A DNA stretch of 64,000 nt from Lacrimispora sp963528005 (GCA_963528005.1 CAURSM010000007.1:1-64000); one strand, 5' to 3'; shown: positions 25,205 through 33,847, numbered from the stretch's first letter. A program made the numbers and translations. The notes: generated by a model from the letters alone, not told the origin.

Positions 25205-26194
25205 ATGTATGAGGCGGCAAAAGAAAGATATGAAACCATGGATTACAAGCGTTGCGGGAAAAGCGGAATCATGCTTCCAAGAGTATCTCTGGGATTGTGG
25301 CAGAACTTTGGCATGGAGAAGGCACCCACGGCACAGAGAGACATTTTATTAAGTGCATTTGATATGGGAATCACACATTTTGATTTGGCAAACAACTACG
25401 GAGCTCCTTACTTTGGAAAAGCGGAAGAGAATTTTGGAGCTGTATTAAAAAGCGATTTGTTAAGATACCGGGATGAACTGATGGTTTCTACCAAGGCAGG
25501 TTTTGACATGTGGCCAGGACCTTACGGCAACTTCGGTTCCAGAAAATATCTAATGGCAAGTCTTGACCAAAGCTTAAAGCGTATGGGGCTTGATTATGTG
25601 GATATCTTCTATCATCACAGACCAGACCCTAATACACCGATAGAAGAGACCATGGGCGCTCTAGCTGACATTGTAAGACAGGGAAAGGCACTGTACGTAG
25701 GAATTTCCAATTACAGCAGCAAAGAGGCAAAGGAAGCCATTAAGGTATTAAAGGGAATGGGAGTTTCCTGCCTCATCGCACAGCCACGGTACAACATGTT
25801 TGAGCGAGTGGCAGAAGAGGGACTTTTTGACACACTGCTTGAGAGCGGAACTGGCTGTATCTGCTATAGTCCGTTGGCACAGGGCGCACTTACGGATCGA
25901 TATTTAAATGGCGTTCCAGAAGATTCCAGAGCGGCAAGAGCTGGAAGCACCATAGGCGGCCGCTATCTGACAGAGGAGAACTTATCTGTAGTCAGACAGT
26001 TAAATGATGTGGCAAAGAAAAGGGGTCAGAGCCTGGCTCAGATGGCACTTGCCTGGGTATTAAGGGAAGAAGCAGTTACCACCGTATTAATTGGAGCCAG
26101 CAGCGTAGGACAGCTAAAAGACAATGTGGATTGTTTGAAAAATACCGATTTTTCTAAGGAAGAATTAAAGCTAATCGATAATATATTAAAATAA
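25205..26194 (+). CDS. Aldo/keto reductase, YghZ/Gpr-like
   Basis: 329-residue NADPH-dependent (beta/alpha)8 reductase. The start YKRCGKSGIMLPRVSLGLWQ matches the YghZ (L-glyceraldehyde-3-phosphate reductase) group. The catalytic tetrad is visible in order: Asp in FDLANNYG near 60, Tyr in the same loop, Lys in STKAG near 97, His in FYHHRPD near 138. ATG 25205 follows aaaggag. Likely detoxifies aldehydes or methylglyoxal. It follows the sirtuin by 32 bp and may be co-transcribed. Confidence 0.92.
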   Translation: MYEAAKERYETMDYKRCGKSGIMLPRVSLGLWQNFGMEKAPTAQRDILLSAFDMGITHFDLANNYGAPYFGKAEENFGAVLKSDLLRYRDELMVSTKAGFDMWPGPYGNFGSRKYLMASLDQSLKRMGLDYVDIFYHHRPDPNTPIEETMGALADIVRQGKALYVGISNYSSKEAKEAIKVLKGMGVSCLIAQPRYNMFERVAEEGLFDTLLESGTGCICYSPLAQGALTDRYLNGVPEDSRAARAGSTIGGRYLTEENLSVVRQLNDVAKKRGQSLAQMALAWVLREEAVTTVLIGASSVGQLKDNVDCLKNTDFSKEELKLIDNILK

Positions 26195-26236
26195 TTAGAT
26201 ATAAGGGCGGCCCGGAAAGGACAGGCGGGTATTACT

Positions 26237-26434
26237 ATGATTTATGAAATTGGAGATATTGTAAAGCTGAAAAAGCAGCATCCCTGTGGCAGTCAGGAAT
26301 GGGAAATATTAAGAGTCGGAGCTGATTTTCGCTTGAAATGTATGGGCTGCGGACACATGATTATGGTACCAAGAAAGCTAGTGGAAAAAAATACCAGGGC
26401 ATTAAAAAGCAGTGATGGCAATATAAAGCCATAA
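26237..26434 (+). CDS. DUF951 family protein
   Basis: 65 residues. Matches the small beta-rich DUF951 family: VKLKKQHPCGS, then WEILRVGADFRLKCMGCGHMI with paired cysteines, and PRKLVEK. Found across Firmicutes next to rpsF, as here; function unknown. An aaaggacaggcgg region precedes the ATG. Confidence 0.9.
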   Translation: MIYEIGDIVKLKKQHPCGSQEWEILRVGADFRLKCMGCGHMIMVPRKLVEKNTRALKSSDGNIKP

Positions 26435-26481
26435 AAAGGCGTAAATATGTCGGAAAAGGTGCCGAAAATCAAGAAAAGGAC

Positions 26482-26510
26482 TTGCTTTTGTTGAATATTT
26501 CCGGTATAAT
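26482..26510 (+). promoter_or_regulatory. Promoter of rpsF-ssb-rpsR
   Basis: -35 TTGCTT (26482-26487), a 17-bp spacer and a perfect -10 TATAAT (26505-26510), 75 bp before rpsF. Confidence 0.8.
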
Positions 26511-26585
26511 GTTAACTCGTGACATATAGAATCCTTGCTCCTGAAACTGAAAGCAGGGGCCAGAGACCACAAGGAGGTAACAAGC

Positions 26586-26873
26586 ATGAACAAATATGAG
26601 TTAGCCGTTGTTATTAGCGCAAAGCTCGAAGATGATGAGAGAACAGCAGCTCTTGAGCAGGTTACGGGTTATATTACTCGTTTCGGCGGAGCTGTAACTA
26701 ACATCGATGAATGGGGTAAGAAGAGATTAGCTTACGAAATTCAGAAGATGAAAGAGGGTTTCTACTACTTCATCAAATTTGATGGCGATTCCACAACACC
26801 AAACGAATTAGAAGCACACATTCGTATTATGGAGCCGGTTATCAGATACTTATGCGTTAGACAAGAGGCATAA
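26586..26873 (+). CDS. rpsF: 30S ribosomal protein S6
   Basis: 95 residues: MNKYELAVVISAKLEDDER at the start, TNIDEWGKKRLAYEIQK near 40, and EGFYYFIKF near 60 are S6 signatures. It binds S18 on the 30S platform. An ideal aaggaggtaac site precedes ATG 26586; the longer frame upstream is not real. First gene of the conserved rpsF-ssb-rpsR operon. Confidence 0.98.
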   Translation: MNKYELAVVISAKLEDDERTAALEQVTGYITRFGGAVTNIDEWGKKRLAYEIQKMKEGFYYFIKFDGDSTTPNELEAHIRIMEPVIRYLCVRQEA

Positions 26874-26895
26874 TAGATAAAGAAAGTGTGATCGT

Positions 26896-27345
26896 ATGAA
26901 CAAAGTAATCCTTATGGGCAGATTAACCCGTGATCCAGAAGTAAGATATTCCCAAGGTGAGCGCTCCATGGCCATCGCAAGGTACAGCCTTGCTGTTGAC
27001 CGCAGAGGCCGCAGAAATCAGGATGGCAATGAACAGACCGCAGATTTCATCAACTGTGTCGCATTTGACAAGGCTGGTGAGTTTGCAGAGAAGTATTTCC
27101 GTCAGGGTATGAGAGTATTGGTTTCCGGAAGGATCCAGACTGGAAGTTATACGAATAAAGACGGCATTAAAGTTTATACAACAGATATCGTTGTAGAAGA
27201 TCAGGAATTCGCAGACAGCAAAGGCGGAGCTTCCGGAGATGGCGGTTTTCAGCCAACCTCCAGACCAACTCCCTCCAGTGCAATCGGCGACGGATTCATG
27301 AACATTCCGGATGGAGTCGAAGACGAAGGACTTCCATTCAACTAA
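26896..27345 (+). CDS. ssb: Single-stranded DNA-binding protein
   Basis: 149 residues: OB fold at about 1-105 (MNKVILMGRLTRDPEVRYS, DFINCVAFDK, GRIQTGSY, TDIVVEDQEF), a Gly/Ser-rich linker, and an acidic C-terminal tail ending DEGLPFN, the peptide that docks repair and replication proteins. Lies between the two ribosomal genes as in most Firmicutes. Confidence 0.98.
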   Translation: MNKVILMGRLTRDPEVRYSQGERSMAIARYSLAVDRRGRRNQDGNEQTADFINCVAFDKAGEFAEKYFRQGMRVLVSGRIQTGSYTNKDGIKVYTTDIVVEDQEFADSKGGASGDGGFQPTSRPTPSSAIGDGFMNIPDGVEDEGLPFN

Positions 27346-27366
27346 ATCTGATAGGAGGTAGTACCA

Positions 27367-27633
27367 ATGGCATATAATAGAAACGATAAAGCTGATGGCG
27401 CTAAGTTCAAAAGAGGCGGCATGCGCAGAAGAAAGAAAGTATGCGTATTCTGTGGCGAGAAGAACGGCGTTATTGATTTTAAAGACGCAAATAAATTAAA
27501 AAGATATGTATCTGAGAGAGGAAAAATCCTTCCTAGACGTATCACAGGCAACTGTGCTAAACATCAGAGAGCACTTACTGTTGCTATCAAGAGAGCTAGA
27601 CATATCGCTCTTATGCCTTACACTATGGACTAA
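27367..27633 (+). CDS. rpsR: 30S ribosomal protein S18
   Basis: 88 residues, with a basic N-terminus (KRGGMRRRKKVCVFC) containing the CxxC seen in many C+ type S18 proteins (paired with a later C..H), IDFKDANKLKRYVSERGKIL, and RRITGNCAKHQR. A gataggaggtag site precedes the ATG. Confidence 0.98.
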   Translation: MAYNRNDKADGAKFKRGGMRRRKKVCVFCGEKNGVIDFKDANKLKRYVSERGKILPRRITGNCAKHQRALTVAIKRARHIALMPYTMD

Positions 27634-27740
27634 TCCTTATTTAATAAGGGTTTGTTAGTGGTAATGGGTTGAAAATTAATATAAGCGGGATGATTTTTTC
27701 GGACGATTGATTGGACGAGGAGAGAGTTTCGTAATATGGG

Positions 27741-27773
27741 AGACTTCACATGTGAGTGTGGGGTCTTTTTTTT
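27741..27773 (+). terminator. Intrinsic terminator after the rpsF operon
   Basis: agacttcaca (27741-27750) pairs with tgtggggtct (27757-27766) with two G-U pairs, then eight Ts. It lies 108 bp after rpsR in the 27634-27936 gap. Confidence 0.85.
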
Positions 27774-27819
27774 ATGGGATTAAATGTGTTGGTGTGGTAA
27801 AGAGAGGAAGGAAGTCTAG

Positions 27820-27879
27820 ATGGAATGTTTTGAAAACGGAATGGTTAAATATGGAAATTACGATTATTATGGTATATAA
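27820..27879 (+). CDS. Possible 19-residue leader peptide before a GNAT gene
   Basis: A short frame with a strong, well-spaced aggaaggaag site and an ATG start. The peptide is rich in Tyr and Gly (NYDYYGI at its end). It ends 57 bp before the acetyltransferase at 27937. It may be a regulatory leader or chance; only the ribosome site supports it. Confidence 0.25.
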   Translation: MECFENGMVKYGNYDYYGI

Positions 27880-27936
27880 TTAATTATTGATAGAGTATTG
27901 GTCGTCTTTCTGGTTTATAGCAATTGGGGGTAATTT

Positions 27937-28383
27937 ATGGTGGAAATAAAAAGAGCACTATTAAAAGATGCAGAGGCAATAACAGAGATAAAGATAAAGG
28001 CTTTTGATAAAGAAATAAATACATACTTGGGTAGAAATGGAGGACCCCCTGGGTATGATAAAGTAGAATCTGAGAAGGATATTATAACTAATTTTATAGC
28101 ATACAAAATCGTTTTGGATAATAACATTATTGGTGGATTATTTTTGATTCCGATGGAAGGTAACAAAATGAGATTTGAGGATTTTGTTATTAATCCAATA
28201 TATCAAGGTAATGGCTACGGATATAAAGTAATGCAGTTAGTTGAGATGATGCACCCAGAAATTAAGGAGTGGCAATTATCAACACCAGTATTTAGTGTAG
28301 GAAATCAACATTTATACACTAAGTTTGGCTATAAAGAAATCTCGAGAAATGATGATGAGATAGAATATGTGAAACTAGCGTAA
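27937..28383 (+). CDS. GNAT-family N-acetyltransferase
   Basis: 148 residues. EIKRALLKDAEAITEIKIKAF at the start, FEDFVINPIYQGNGYGYKVMQ near 87-107 (acetyl-CoA motif A, with Q/NGxG) and LYTKFGYKEI near the end are typical. A ggggg-rich site precedes the ATG. Stands alone after the rpsF operon at the left edge of the accessory region; AT-rich relative to the housekeeping genes beside it. Confidence 0.88.
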   Translation: MVEIKRALLKDAEAITEIKIKAFDKEINTYLGRNGGPPGYDKVESEKDIITNFIAYKIVLDNNIIGGLFLIPMEGNKMRFEDFVINPIYQGNGYGYKVMQLVEMMHPEIKEWQLSTPVFSVGNQHLYTKFGYKEISRNDDEIEYVKLA

Positions 28384-28518
28384 ATTTGATTAAGTCCCTC
28401 ATCATCTATAGCAGATAGCATTTCATCATATTCATAAGATAATAGTTAAATAGTTAGGTTAAAGAATAGAAATTATACACATAGGGTTACAAGTTGCATT
28501 AACTTGAGAGGTGTTAGT

Positions 28519-29745
28519 TTGAATGATTTATATAAAATAATTAAACCATACTTAAATCAAACCATATTATCTAAATATAAATTCGGTTATGCAGGGGAGG
28601 TTTATATTGAGTCAGATAAGTTTGAAGAAGAGTACAGCCATTATCTTCCGATATTAGAGAAATATTTTAGTCTGAAAAAGCCGTATTATTGTAATAGAAA
28701 CGGTACTTATTACTCAACAGATTTAGTTGCAACAACAGACTTGGTAAAAAATATAGCTTTAGATGCACCAATAATATTAAACTTAAAATTATCGAATGAT
28801 AATAAAAGATATATAATATTTTCACTCACAGAATATATGTTGTCATGTATAGCAAAATTAGTTGGTGTCATATTCTCTTATACTTCTTTGGATGTAAATT
28901 ATTATAAAGCACTTAAAGAATACCTAATAGATTTAACTGACTATATAACTGGTATTATTTTTAATGAAGAATTAGTTCCATTTCCACCGCTGTCTTTAGG
29001 CTTAATTGACAGGCTATTAATGGATATGAAGAAACTAAATATTTCCCAGGTTCGTGAATATTCAGAGATGGATAACATCCTTATCATGTTTATTTCTTAT
29101 TTTGCTTTGTGTGATTATATTGGAGAACATGATATTATCATTTCACCTTTACAAGGGGCTGCGTTAATACCACCATTTTTTATTTCTATGCAGAAATATA
29201 CTACTGACAGAAATTGCAGTTTCGGTTTGACAGGGTATGAATATGTTAGATTTTCAAAGTATGATAACGATCATTATTGTGAATTATCCTTGATTGACCA
29301 GGTACATTTATTAAGTACTCAATACCCAGAGTGTACGAATATTATATTGATAGATGATAATACAGGAACTGCAACTACGATTAAATCTGTTAAACAAGAA
29401 TTGTTAAAGTATTTTAAGAACATCTCAACTTGTGCATTAGAGTATTATTGGGAAGGTAAAATTTTCAAATCTGATTACCCAGCGTTTCAACTAAATGAAA
29501 TAGATTTAATAACGCCACTTTGCTACAGATACTTTAGAATACTTGAGGAACATTTAGAATTCCTAAAGAATGAAACAGAAATCAACTTTCGGTATGATTT
29601 AGTGGAGTTTAGTAAAATAAATATGATTTATGATAAAATTGACTATTCTTCTTATATAGATACCAATTGTACGGAAACCTCAATAAAAATAAGAATCTTG
29701 AATATCTATGAAAGAATTATGGAGATAGTAAAAATCCTCTCATAA
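28519..29745 (+). CDS. Orphan protein with a phosphoribosyltransferase-like domain
   Basis: 408 residues if started at TTG 28519, which follows gagaggtg at a proper distance (a TTG at 28504 is in frame but precedes that site). No family recognised overall. The C-terminal half has a type I PRTase pattern: DIIISPLQGAALIPPFF near residue 210, then IILIDDNTGTATT near 275, which matches the PRPP-binding loop (two acidic residues followed by TGTATT). The N-terminal 200 residues are unassigned and helical. Strongly AT-rich; the first gene of the repeat-separated array, followed by repeat R1. Confidence 0.6.
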   Translation: MNDLYKIIKPYLNQTILSKYKFGYAGEVYIESDKFEEEYSHYLPILEKYFSLKKPYYCNRNGTYYSTDLVATTDLVKNIALDAPIILNLKLSNDNKRYIIFSLTEYMLSCIAKLVGVIFSYTSLDVNYYKALKEYLIDLTDYITGIIFNEELVPFPPLSLGLIDRLLMDMKKLNISQVREYSEMDNILIMFISYFALCDYIGEHDIIISPLQGAALIPPFFISMQKYTTDRNCSFGLTGYEYVRFSKYDNDHYCELSLIDQVHLLSTQYPECTNIILIDDNTGTATTIKSVKQELLKYFKNISTCALEYYWEGKIFKSDYPAFQLNEIDLITPLCYRYFRILEEHLEFLKNETEINFRYDLVEFSKINMIYDKIDYSSYIDTNCTETSIKIRILNIYERIMEIVKILS

Positions 29746-29804
29746 GAATATTTATTATTTCATTTAGCAAACTGAACTCAATTCAAATTTTATAGAATTT
29801 TGAG

Positions 29805-29823
29805 CTTCCCATTATATTTATAA
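29805..29823 (+). repeat. Dispersed repeat R1
   Basis: CTTCCCATTATATTTATAA, identical to R3 and R4. It begins 59 bases after the stop of the PRTase-like gene. A hairpin with ctcaa/ttgag ends lies just before it. Confidence 0.85.
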
Positions 29824-29934
29824 GGCAAAACATAGCGCATAGACAAATCAGAACTTGTAGGGAGAGAAGATAGTTTGCTATTTTTATCGAATCCTATGTA
29901 GATAATTTATATTTCGTATAGGAGGAATAAACAA

Positions 29935-30492
29935 TTGAAGCATGCAGGAACGCAAACAATAAAAACTATACGATTGACATTACGGAAACTCGAACTTACT
30001 GATGCGGAAATGATGTTTAACAATTGGACAAGTGATGATAAAGTTACACGCTTTTTGCGGTGGGACGCACATAAATCAATAGATGATAGCAAGAATTTGA
30101 TTCAGATGTGGGTTAATAACTACCAATCTGATTACACTTATTACTGGGGAATGTATCTAAAAGACGGCGAAATGATTGGCTCGATTGGTATCGTAATAAC
30201 TTCGGAATATGACTTCAAGGGTGAATTAGGTTACAAGATAGGTAGCTGTTGGTGGGGGCAAGGATATACCAGTGAAGCGGCAAGAGCAGTTATCGATTAT
30301 ATGTTCAAAAATACGGATATTGAACGAATTGAGGCATATAACTCGGTAGAAAATCCTGCTTCAGGGAAAGTGATGGAAAAGGTCGGAATGAGGTATGAAG
30401 GCTTATTGCGACATAACTATAAAACCCGTGACGGCTTTCAAGATTGTACTCTATTCGGAATAGTACGAGATGAATGGGAACAAACAAAATAA
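29935..30492 (+). CDS. GNAT-family N-acetyltransferase, RimJ/RimL type
   Basis: 185 residues. RLTLRKLELTDAEMMF at the start, WGMYLKDGEMIGSIGI near 75, GYKIGSCWWGQGYTSEAARAV near 100-120 with the Q/R-x-x-G-x-G/A type CoA loop, and YNSVENPASGKVMEKVGM near 140 are classic RimJ/RimL features. TTG start with an aggaggaat site eight bases upstream. Found between repeats R1 and R2. Could acetylate a ribosomal protein N-terminus or an antibiotic. Confidence 0.88.
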   Translation: MKHAGTQTIKTIRLTLRKLELTDAEMMFNNWTSDDKVTRFLRWDAHKSIDDSKNLIQMWVNNYQSDYTYYWGMYLKDGEMIGSIGIVITSEYDFKGELGYKIGSCWWGQGYTSEAARAVIDYMFKNTDIERIEAYNSVENPASGKVMEKVGMRYEGLLRHNYKTRDGFQDCTLFGIVRDEWEQTK

Positions 30493-30545
30493 GCATTTTG
30501 TGTAGAGAGGTTGGAGGAGTACTTCCATTTTGTAGAGGGCATGAA

Positions 30546-30564
30546 CTTCCCATTATATTTATTA
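30546..30564 (+). repeat. Dispersed repeat R2
   Basis: Same 19-bp sequence as R1 with one change near the 3' end (ATTA instead of ATAA). Begins 53 bases after the stop of the RimJ/RimL-type gene. Confidence 0.85.
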
Positions 30565-30604
30565 GACATAGTACAAATTATTTATATAACATATGGAGGC
30601 ATAA

Positions 30605-31531
30605 ATGGTTCAGGGTAATCGCATTTATTCGTTTTATTATATTGATAAAAATTCTGCGGCTGCGTTACTTGCGGCCTTTGATAAATCAATAATAATTGAT
30701 ATTGTAACACCTATTCATAGTGGTATGAGCACAAGTAATTATTGCATTACATCTGGGACAAAAAAATATCTTTTGAAGATTTATTCTGGTAATGTCAGAA
30801 ACATTGAACCTGTTATGTACTCATATCTTAAGAAGCGTATCCGCATTCCAGACCTCTATTACTATGATGATAGCCGAAAAATTTGTCCTTATCCATATGC
30901 TATAATTGAATACATAAATGGTGAAACACTTTCTGAATATGTAAAACACAATCATGGTTACCCTATAGATATTGTACAGGAAATTGGCAGGATGATATCA
31001 ACCATCCATCAAAAAACTTATTCTGAAAGTGGCTTGCTTAATCAGGATCTTCACCTTGAAAGACCAGGGGGTAAAACAGCAGAATTTATTATGGATTCAT
31101 TAAGTGGAAAACCCGGAACTCGCCTTTCTTACACAGTCCGAGACGAAATATTGAAATTTTTAAAAAGCAATAATGATATCCTTAACCGTATTGACTGTGA
31201 CTTTGTGCTTTGCCATGGAGATATGTGCAATGGTAATATAATAATTTCTGACGGTAGAGTATATTTCATCGACTTCGAGTACGCTATGGCAGAAAGCCGA
31301 TACAGAGATATCGGAAAATTATTCCGGAATAAAGAACCCCAAGTCCAGCAGTATATTAACACTACTGTCTATAAAGCATTTAAAGACGGATATGAGGACC
31401 TGCCACCTGACTGGCTGGATATTGCAAAGATAGCAGATATTCCTGTTATGCTTGGACTTCTTAATATTGATAACGCGCCGAAAGAATGGGTTGATGATAT
31501 TGAGCATGATATTATAAAAGCAATACACTAG
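30605..31531 (+). CDS. APH/choline-kinase-family phosphotransferase
   Basis: 308 residues with the aminoglycoside phosphotransferase/ThrB-like kinase fold. KKYLLKIYSG near 55 gives the ATP-binding Lys, AIIEYINGETLSEYV near 100 the hinge, LCHGDMCNGNIII near 202 the catalytic loop (HGDxxxxN), and YFIDFEYA near 221 the metal-binding Asp. An atatggaggc site precedes the ATG. Located between R2 and a degenerate repeat copy. Substrate may be an aminoglycoside, macrolide, choline or homoserine; not decidable here. Confidence 0.87.
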   Translation: MVQGNRIYSFYYIDKNSAAALLAAFDKSIIIDIVTPIHSGMSTSNYCITSGTKKYLLKIYSGNVRNIEPVMYSYLKKRIRIPDLYYYDDSRKICPYPYAIIEYINGETLSEYVKHNHGYPIDIVQEIGRMISTIHQKTYSESGLLNQDLHLERPGGKTAEFIMDSLSGKPGTRLSYTVRDEILKFLKSNNDILNRIDCDFVLCHGDMCNGNIIISDGRVYFIDFEYAMAESRYRDIGKLFRNKEPQVQQYINTTVYKAFKDGYEDLPPDWLDIAKIADIPVMLGLLNIDNAPKEWVDDIEHDIIKAIH

Positions 31532-31912
31532 GTTTTTTATTTACTTATAGGTTTATAAGTTAACTAAGAAGTGAATTTAACTTTCAATTATATATATAGC
31601 AGGTATGTAGAAAACATTAAATTTGTAAGGCTGAACGGTCAAATATCATTTAAAAAGAATACTAATAATGAATAAGCTAGTGAAACTTTATGACAGATAT
31701 TATGACAAAAGAAAATGTGTACTAGTACTACTTGTTGACGAAGGTCCACCTTGCAAAGCCAATTTTTTTGAGTTGCAGATATGAATAAAGAACTATGGTC
31801 AACCTTGTCTAAAGAAGAGGAATATTATATATGTCAGAAACTATGGACTACTAATATTGGCATTTAGCGATTTGTCAGTTCGTTTTGAGTGATAAATTTT
31901 GGAGGACACCTC
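31532..31912 (+). other. Gap with a degenerate repeat copy and fragmentary frames
   Basis: 31581-31599 matches the R1-R4 repeat at 15 of 19 positions, 49 bases after the preceding stop. A small hairpin (acttata/tataagt) lies at about 31552-31569. Two short overlapping frames, 31668-31784 and 31781-31867 (ATGA-type overlap), encode 38 and 28 residues without clear ribosome sites; they could be remains of a degraded gene. Confidence 0.4.
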
Positions 31913-32341
31913 ATGATTGAAAGATTGCTTTCATGTGCCATACTGTCGGGTGTGGGTCTAATTTTGGATAGTCAATATAATGAAATCCTTGATACGCTAT
32001 TTATTAAAATGCCTGAAAATGATTTGCTGTTAGAGTTGGAATTTGCCTCATCCGATACAAATAAAACAATTTCAATTATTCTTTTATATTGTGAGGAACA
32101 TAACGTAGATTATTCTGTTTTCGGATTTTTCTTAATGGAAGGGTTGAAAAAAGCATATTCGAACTTAAGTATAGAAACCTTTGCTGCTAAAGCATATGAA
32201 CTATGGAAGACACTGCCTTCGCCTATACAAAGGGTTGAACCATTTTTTACAATGTGCTATGCGGATGATCCTTTGTCATGGGGAGATACAGAACAAACAA
32301 AAGAGTTGTACGAAAAGATGTTCCGGTTCTATGATAAGTAA
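31913..32341 (+). CDS. Hypothetical protein, 142 residues
   Basis: Not recognised. ATG 31913 has a ttggagga site at the right distance, so the longer frame from 31889 is rejected. The protein looks all-helical and cytoplasmic, with LFIKMPENDLLLELEF near residue 30 and a WKTLPSPIQRVEPFFTMCYADDPLSWGD segment cut into shorter parts near 100-128. No known domain. Sits between the degenerate repeat and R3. Confidence 0.65.
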   Translation: MIERLLSCAILSGVGLILDSQYNEILDTLFIKMPENDLLLELEFASSDTNKTISIILLYCEEHNVDYSVFGFFLMEGLKKAYSNLSIETFAAKAYELWKTLPSPIQRVEPFFTMCYADDPLSWGDTEQTKELYEKMFRFYDK

Positions 32342-32408
32342 TTAAAATATATGAGAGAAAAAGCTAATGTTTCTTCATGTAGAAGTTCAAGTTGTAAAGC
32401 AGTTGTAA

Positions 32409-32427
32409 CTTCCCATTATATTTATAA
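32409..32427 (+). repeat. Dispersed repeat R3
   Basis: CTTCCCATTATATTTATAA, 67 bases after the preceding stop. Gaagtt and aacttc flank it as an inverted pair on the left. A perfect small palindrome (aattac-gtacat-gtaatt, 32520-32537) lies further right before the next gene. Confidence 0.85.
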
Positions 32428-32604
32428 CATGTAAAACTTATTCTTGTTAGGGGTTGTACTTTATAATTACTAGGGCTAGGGTACGCATTTCACGGAAGTG
32501 ATCATGAAAACATATCATTAATTACGTACATGTAATTGTGCGTCTTTATTATAATAAGTGTTCATACAAACTTATACATATAGAATAAAGTGAGGAGGGT
32601 ACTA

Positions 32605-33147
32605 ATGAGAGTTGTAGATGCGATAAATATAATATTACCAGTAGCTACAGGCTTTTTAGGTATGATTATTCAATCAATTTTAAATCAAAAATCATTACAG
32701 ATAGAAAGAGAATATAATTTTGTTAATAAGATGTATGATAAAAGAATAACTGCTTATCAGGAATTATATGAAGAACTTGTAAAATACAGAAGTTATTTCA
32801 TGAAATATATTGATGAAGGAAATGAATATGTTGAAACATACGAAGCTAAATCTTTTGCTCCCATGACTAACACAAATAATCTGATAGCATTTTTTGATCA
32901 GAGGGAAATTTATTTTCAGCAGGAAAGTATAAAGAAATTCAGAGAATTAGTTGCAAATACTTTTATGTTAAATAGCTTGGCAATAGCAATTGCTGGTAAA
33001 AAAGAAGATGATTTAATATATAGCGTCAGTCCGAGTAGCATACATGTAATAGAGCAGATTGAAGATTTACAGAAACATATAAGAAAAGTTATTGGTTTAG
33101 ATAGACTTGATAAAGATACTGAATATTTACTTAATGGTAAGAAATAA
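32605..33147 (+). CDS. Membrane-anchored hypothetical protein
   Basis: 180 residues, not recognised. One N-terminal membrane segment (about 8-26, IILPVATGFLGMI), then a long helical cytoplasmic part rich in Lys/Glu/Tyr (KSLQIEREYNFVNKMYDKR onwards) that may form a coiled coil. ATG 32605 is chosen because the preceding gtgaggaggg is the ribosome site; the GTG within it at 32590 is not a start. Between R3 and R4. Confidence 0.65.
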   Translation: MRVVDAINIILPVATGFLGMIIQSILNQKSLQIEREYNFVNKMYDKRITAYQELYEELVKYRSYFMKYIDEGNEYVETYEAKSFAPMTNTNNLIAFFDQREIYFQQESIKKFRELVANTFMLNSLAIAIAGKKEDDLIYSVSPSSIHVIEQIEDLQKHIRKVIGLDRLDKDTEYLLNGKK

Positions 33148-33185
33148 ACACATACTCCATTAATCAAATTAGTGTAGATAATAAA

Positions 33186-33204
33186 CTTCCCATTATATTT
33201 ATAA
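33186..33204 (+). repeat. Dispersed repeat R4
   Basis: CTTCCCATTATATTTATAA, 38 bases after the preceding stop. Last copy seen; the next genes to the right have none. It is followed at once by tgcaacattgcata, a short palindrome. Confidence 0.85.
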
Positions 33205-33377
33205 TGCAACATTGCATATTAAGTATTTTAGATCATGCTGTTATCAATAAGCTACTTTTTGCTTTTAACATAGTTAGTATCATGTTTTCTGCACATAATG
33301 AGCAAACGGACAAGCTAAAATTAGTAGTAAGTATGAAGTTATAATATAAATTATTAATATCAGGGGGTATTAGTCTT

Positions 33378-33803
33378 ATGGATGAAGAATTGAAAATCAA
33401 AATGTACGCATTTACCGTGGATTGCAAAGAGCCAAATGCTCTGGCAGAATTTTATGGGGCGTTGCTCAAGTGGGAAACAATGTCTCCCGGAGAGGATTTT
33501 GCATATGCATACCCTCCGGGATCGAATCAGGGATCCTATCCTAGTTTATTGTTTCAGCGCAATCCTGAATATATACCACCTGTATGGCCAGGAGAGCCAG
33601 GAGCTCAGCAGCAAATGGCACATTTAGACTTCGCTGTTAATGATTTGGAAAACGCCGTTCAACATGCAATCCAATGTGGAGCAACCGTTGCAGATGAGCA
33701 ATTTTCTGAAGAATGGAGAGTTATGCTTGATCCTTCAGGACATCCTTTTTGCTTATGTCAAATGAAATCTGTTATGGAAAGTCCACATTTCGGATTGTTG
33801 TAG
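33378..33803 (+). CDS. VOC-family (glyoxalase-like) protein
   Basis: 141 residues with the paired beta-alpha-beta-beta-beta modules of the VOC fold: AFTVDCKEPNALAEFYGALL at the start, MAHLDFAVNDLENAVQHAIQCGA near 80-100, and MLDPSGHPFCLCQ near 120. His/Glu metal ligands are only partly evident. A caggggg site precedes the ATG. GC content rises again here compared with the repeat array to the left. Substrate unknown; resistance and detoxification roles are common in the family. Confidence 0.87.
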   Translation: MDEELKIKMYAFTVDCKEPNALAEFYGALLKWETMSPGEDFAYAYPPGSNQGSYPSLLFQRNPEYIPPVWPGEPGAQQQMAHLDFAVNDLENAVQHAIQCGATVADEQFSEEWRVMLDPSGHPFCLCQMKSVMESPHFGLL

Positions 33804-33847
33804 ATAAATATGTAAGGTAAAACATTTCTTTCACAAGGGGGTATGAT

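Noticed and set aside
28519..33204. Classical integron with attC sites
   Set aside because: The repeat lacks the paired R and L boxes of attC and no integron integrase is in the window; only a cassette-like layout is claimed.
29805..33204. The dispersed repeat as a shared promoter for each gene
   Set aside because: The TATAAT it contains is on the minus strand and no conserved -35 lies at the right distance in the four copies; distance to the next gene varies widely.
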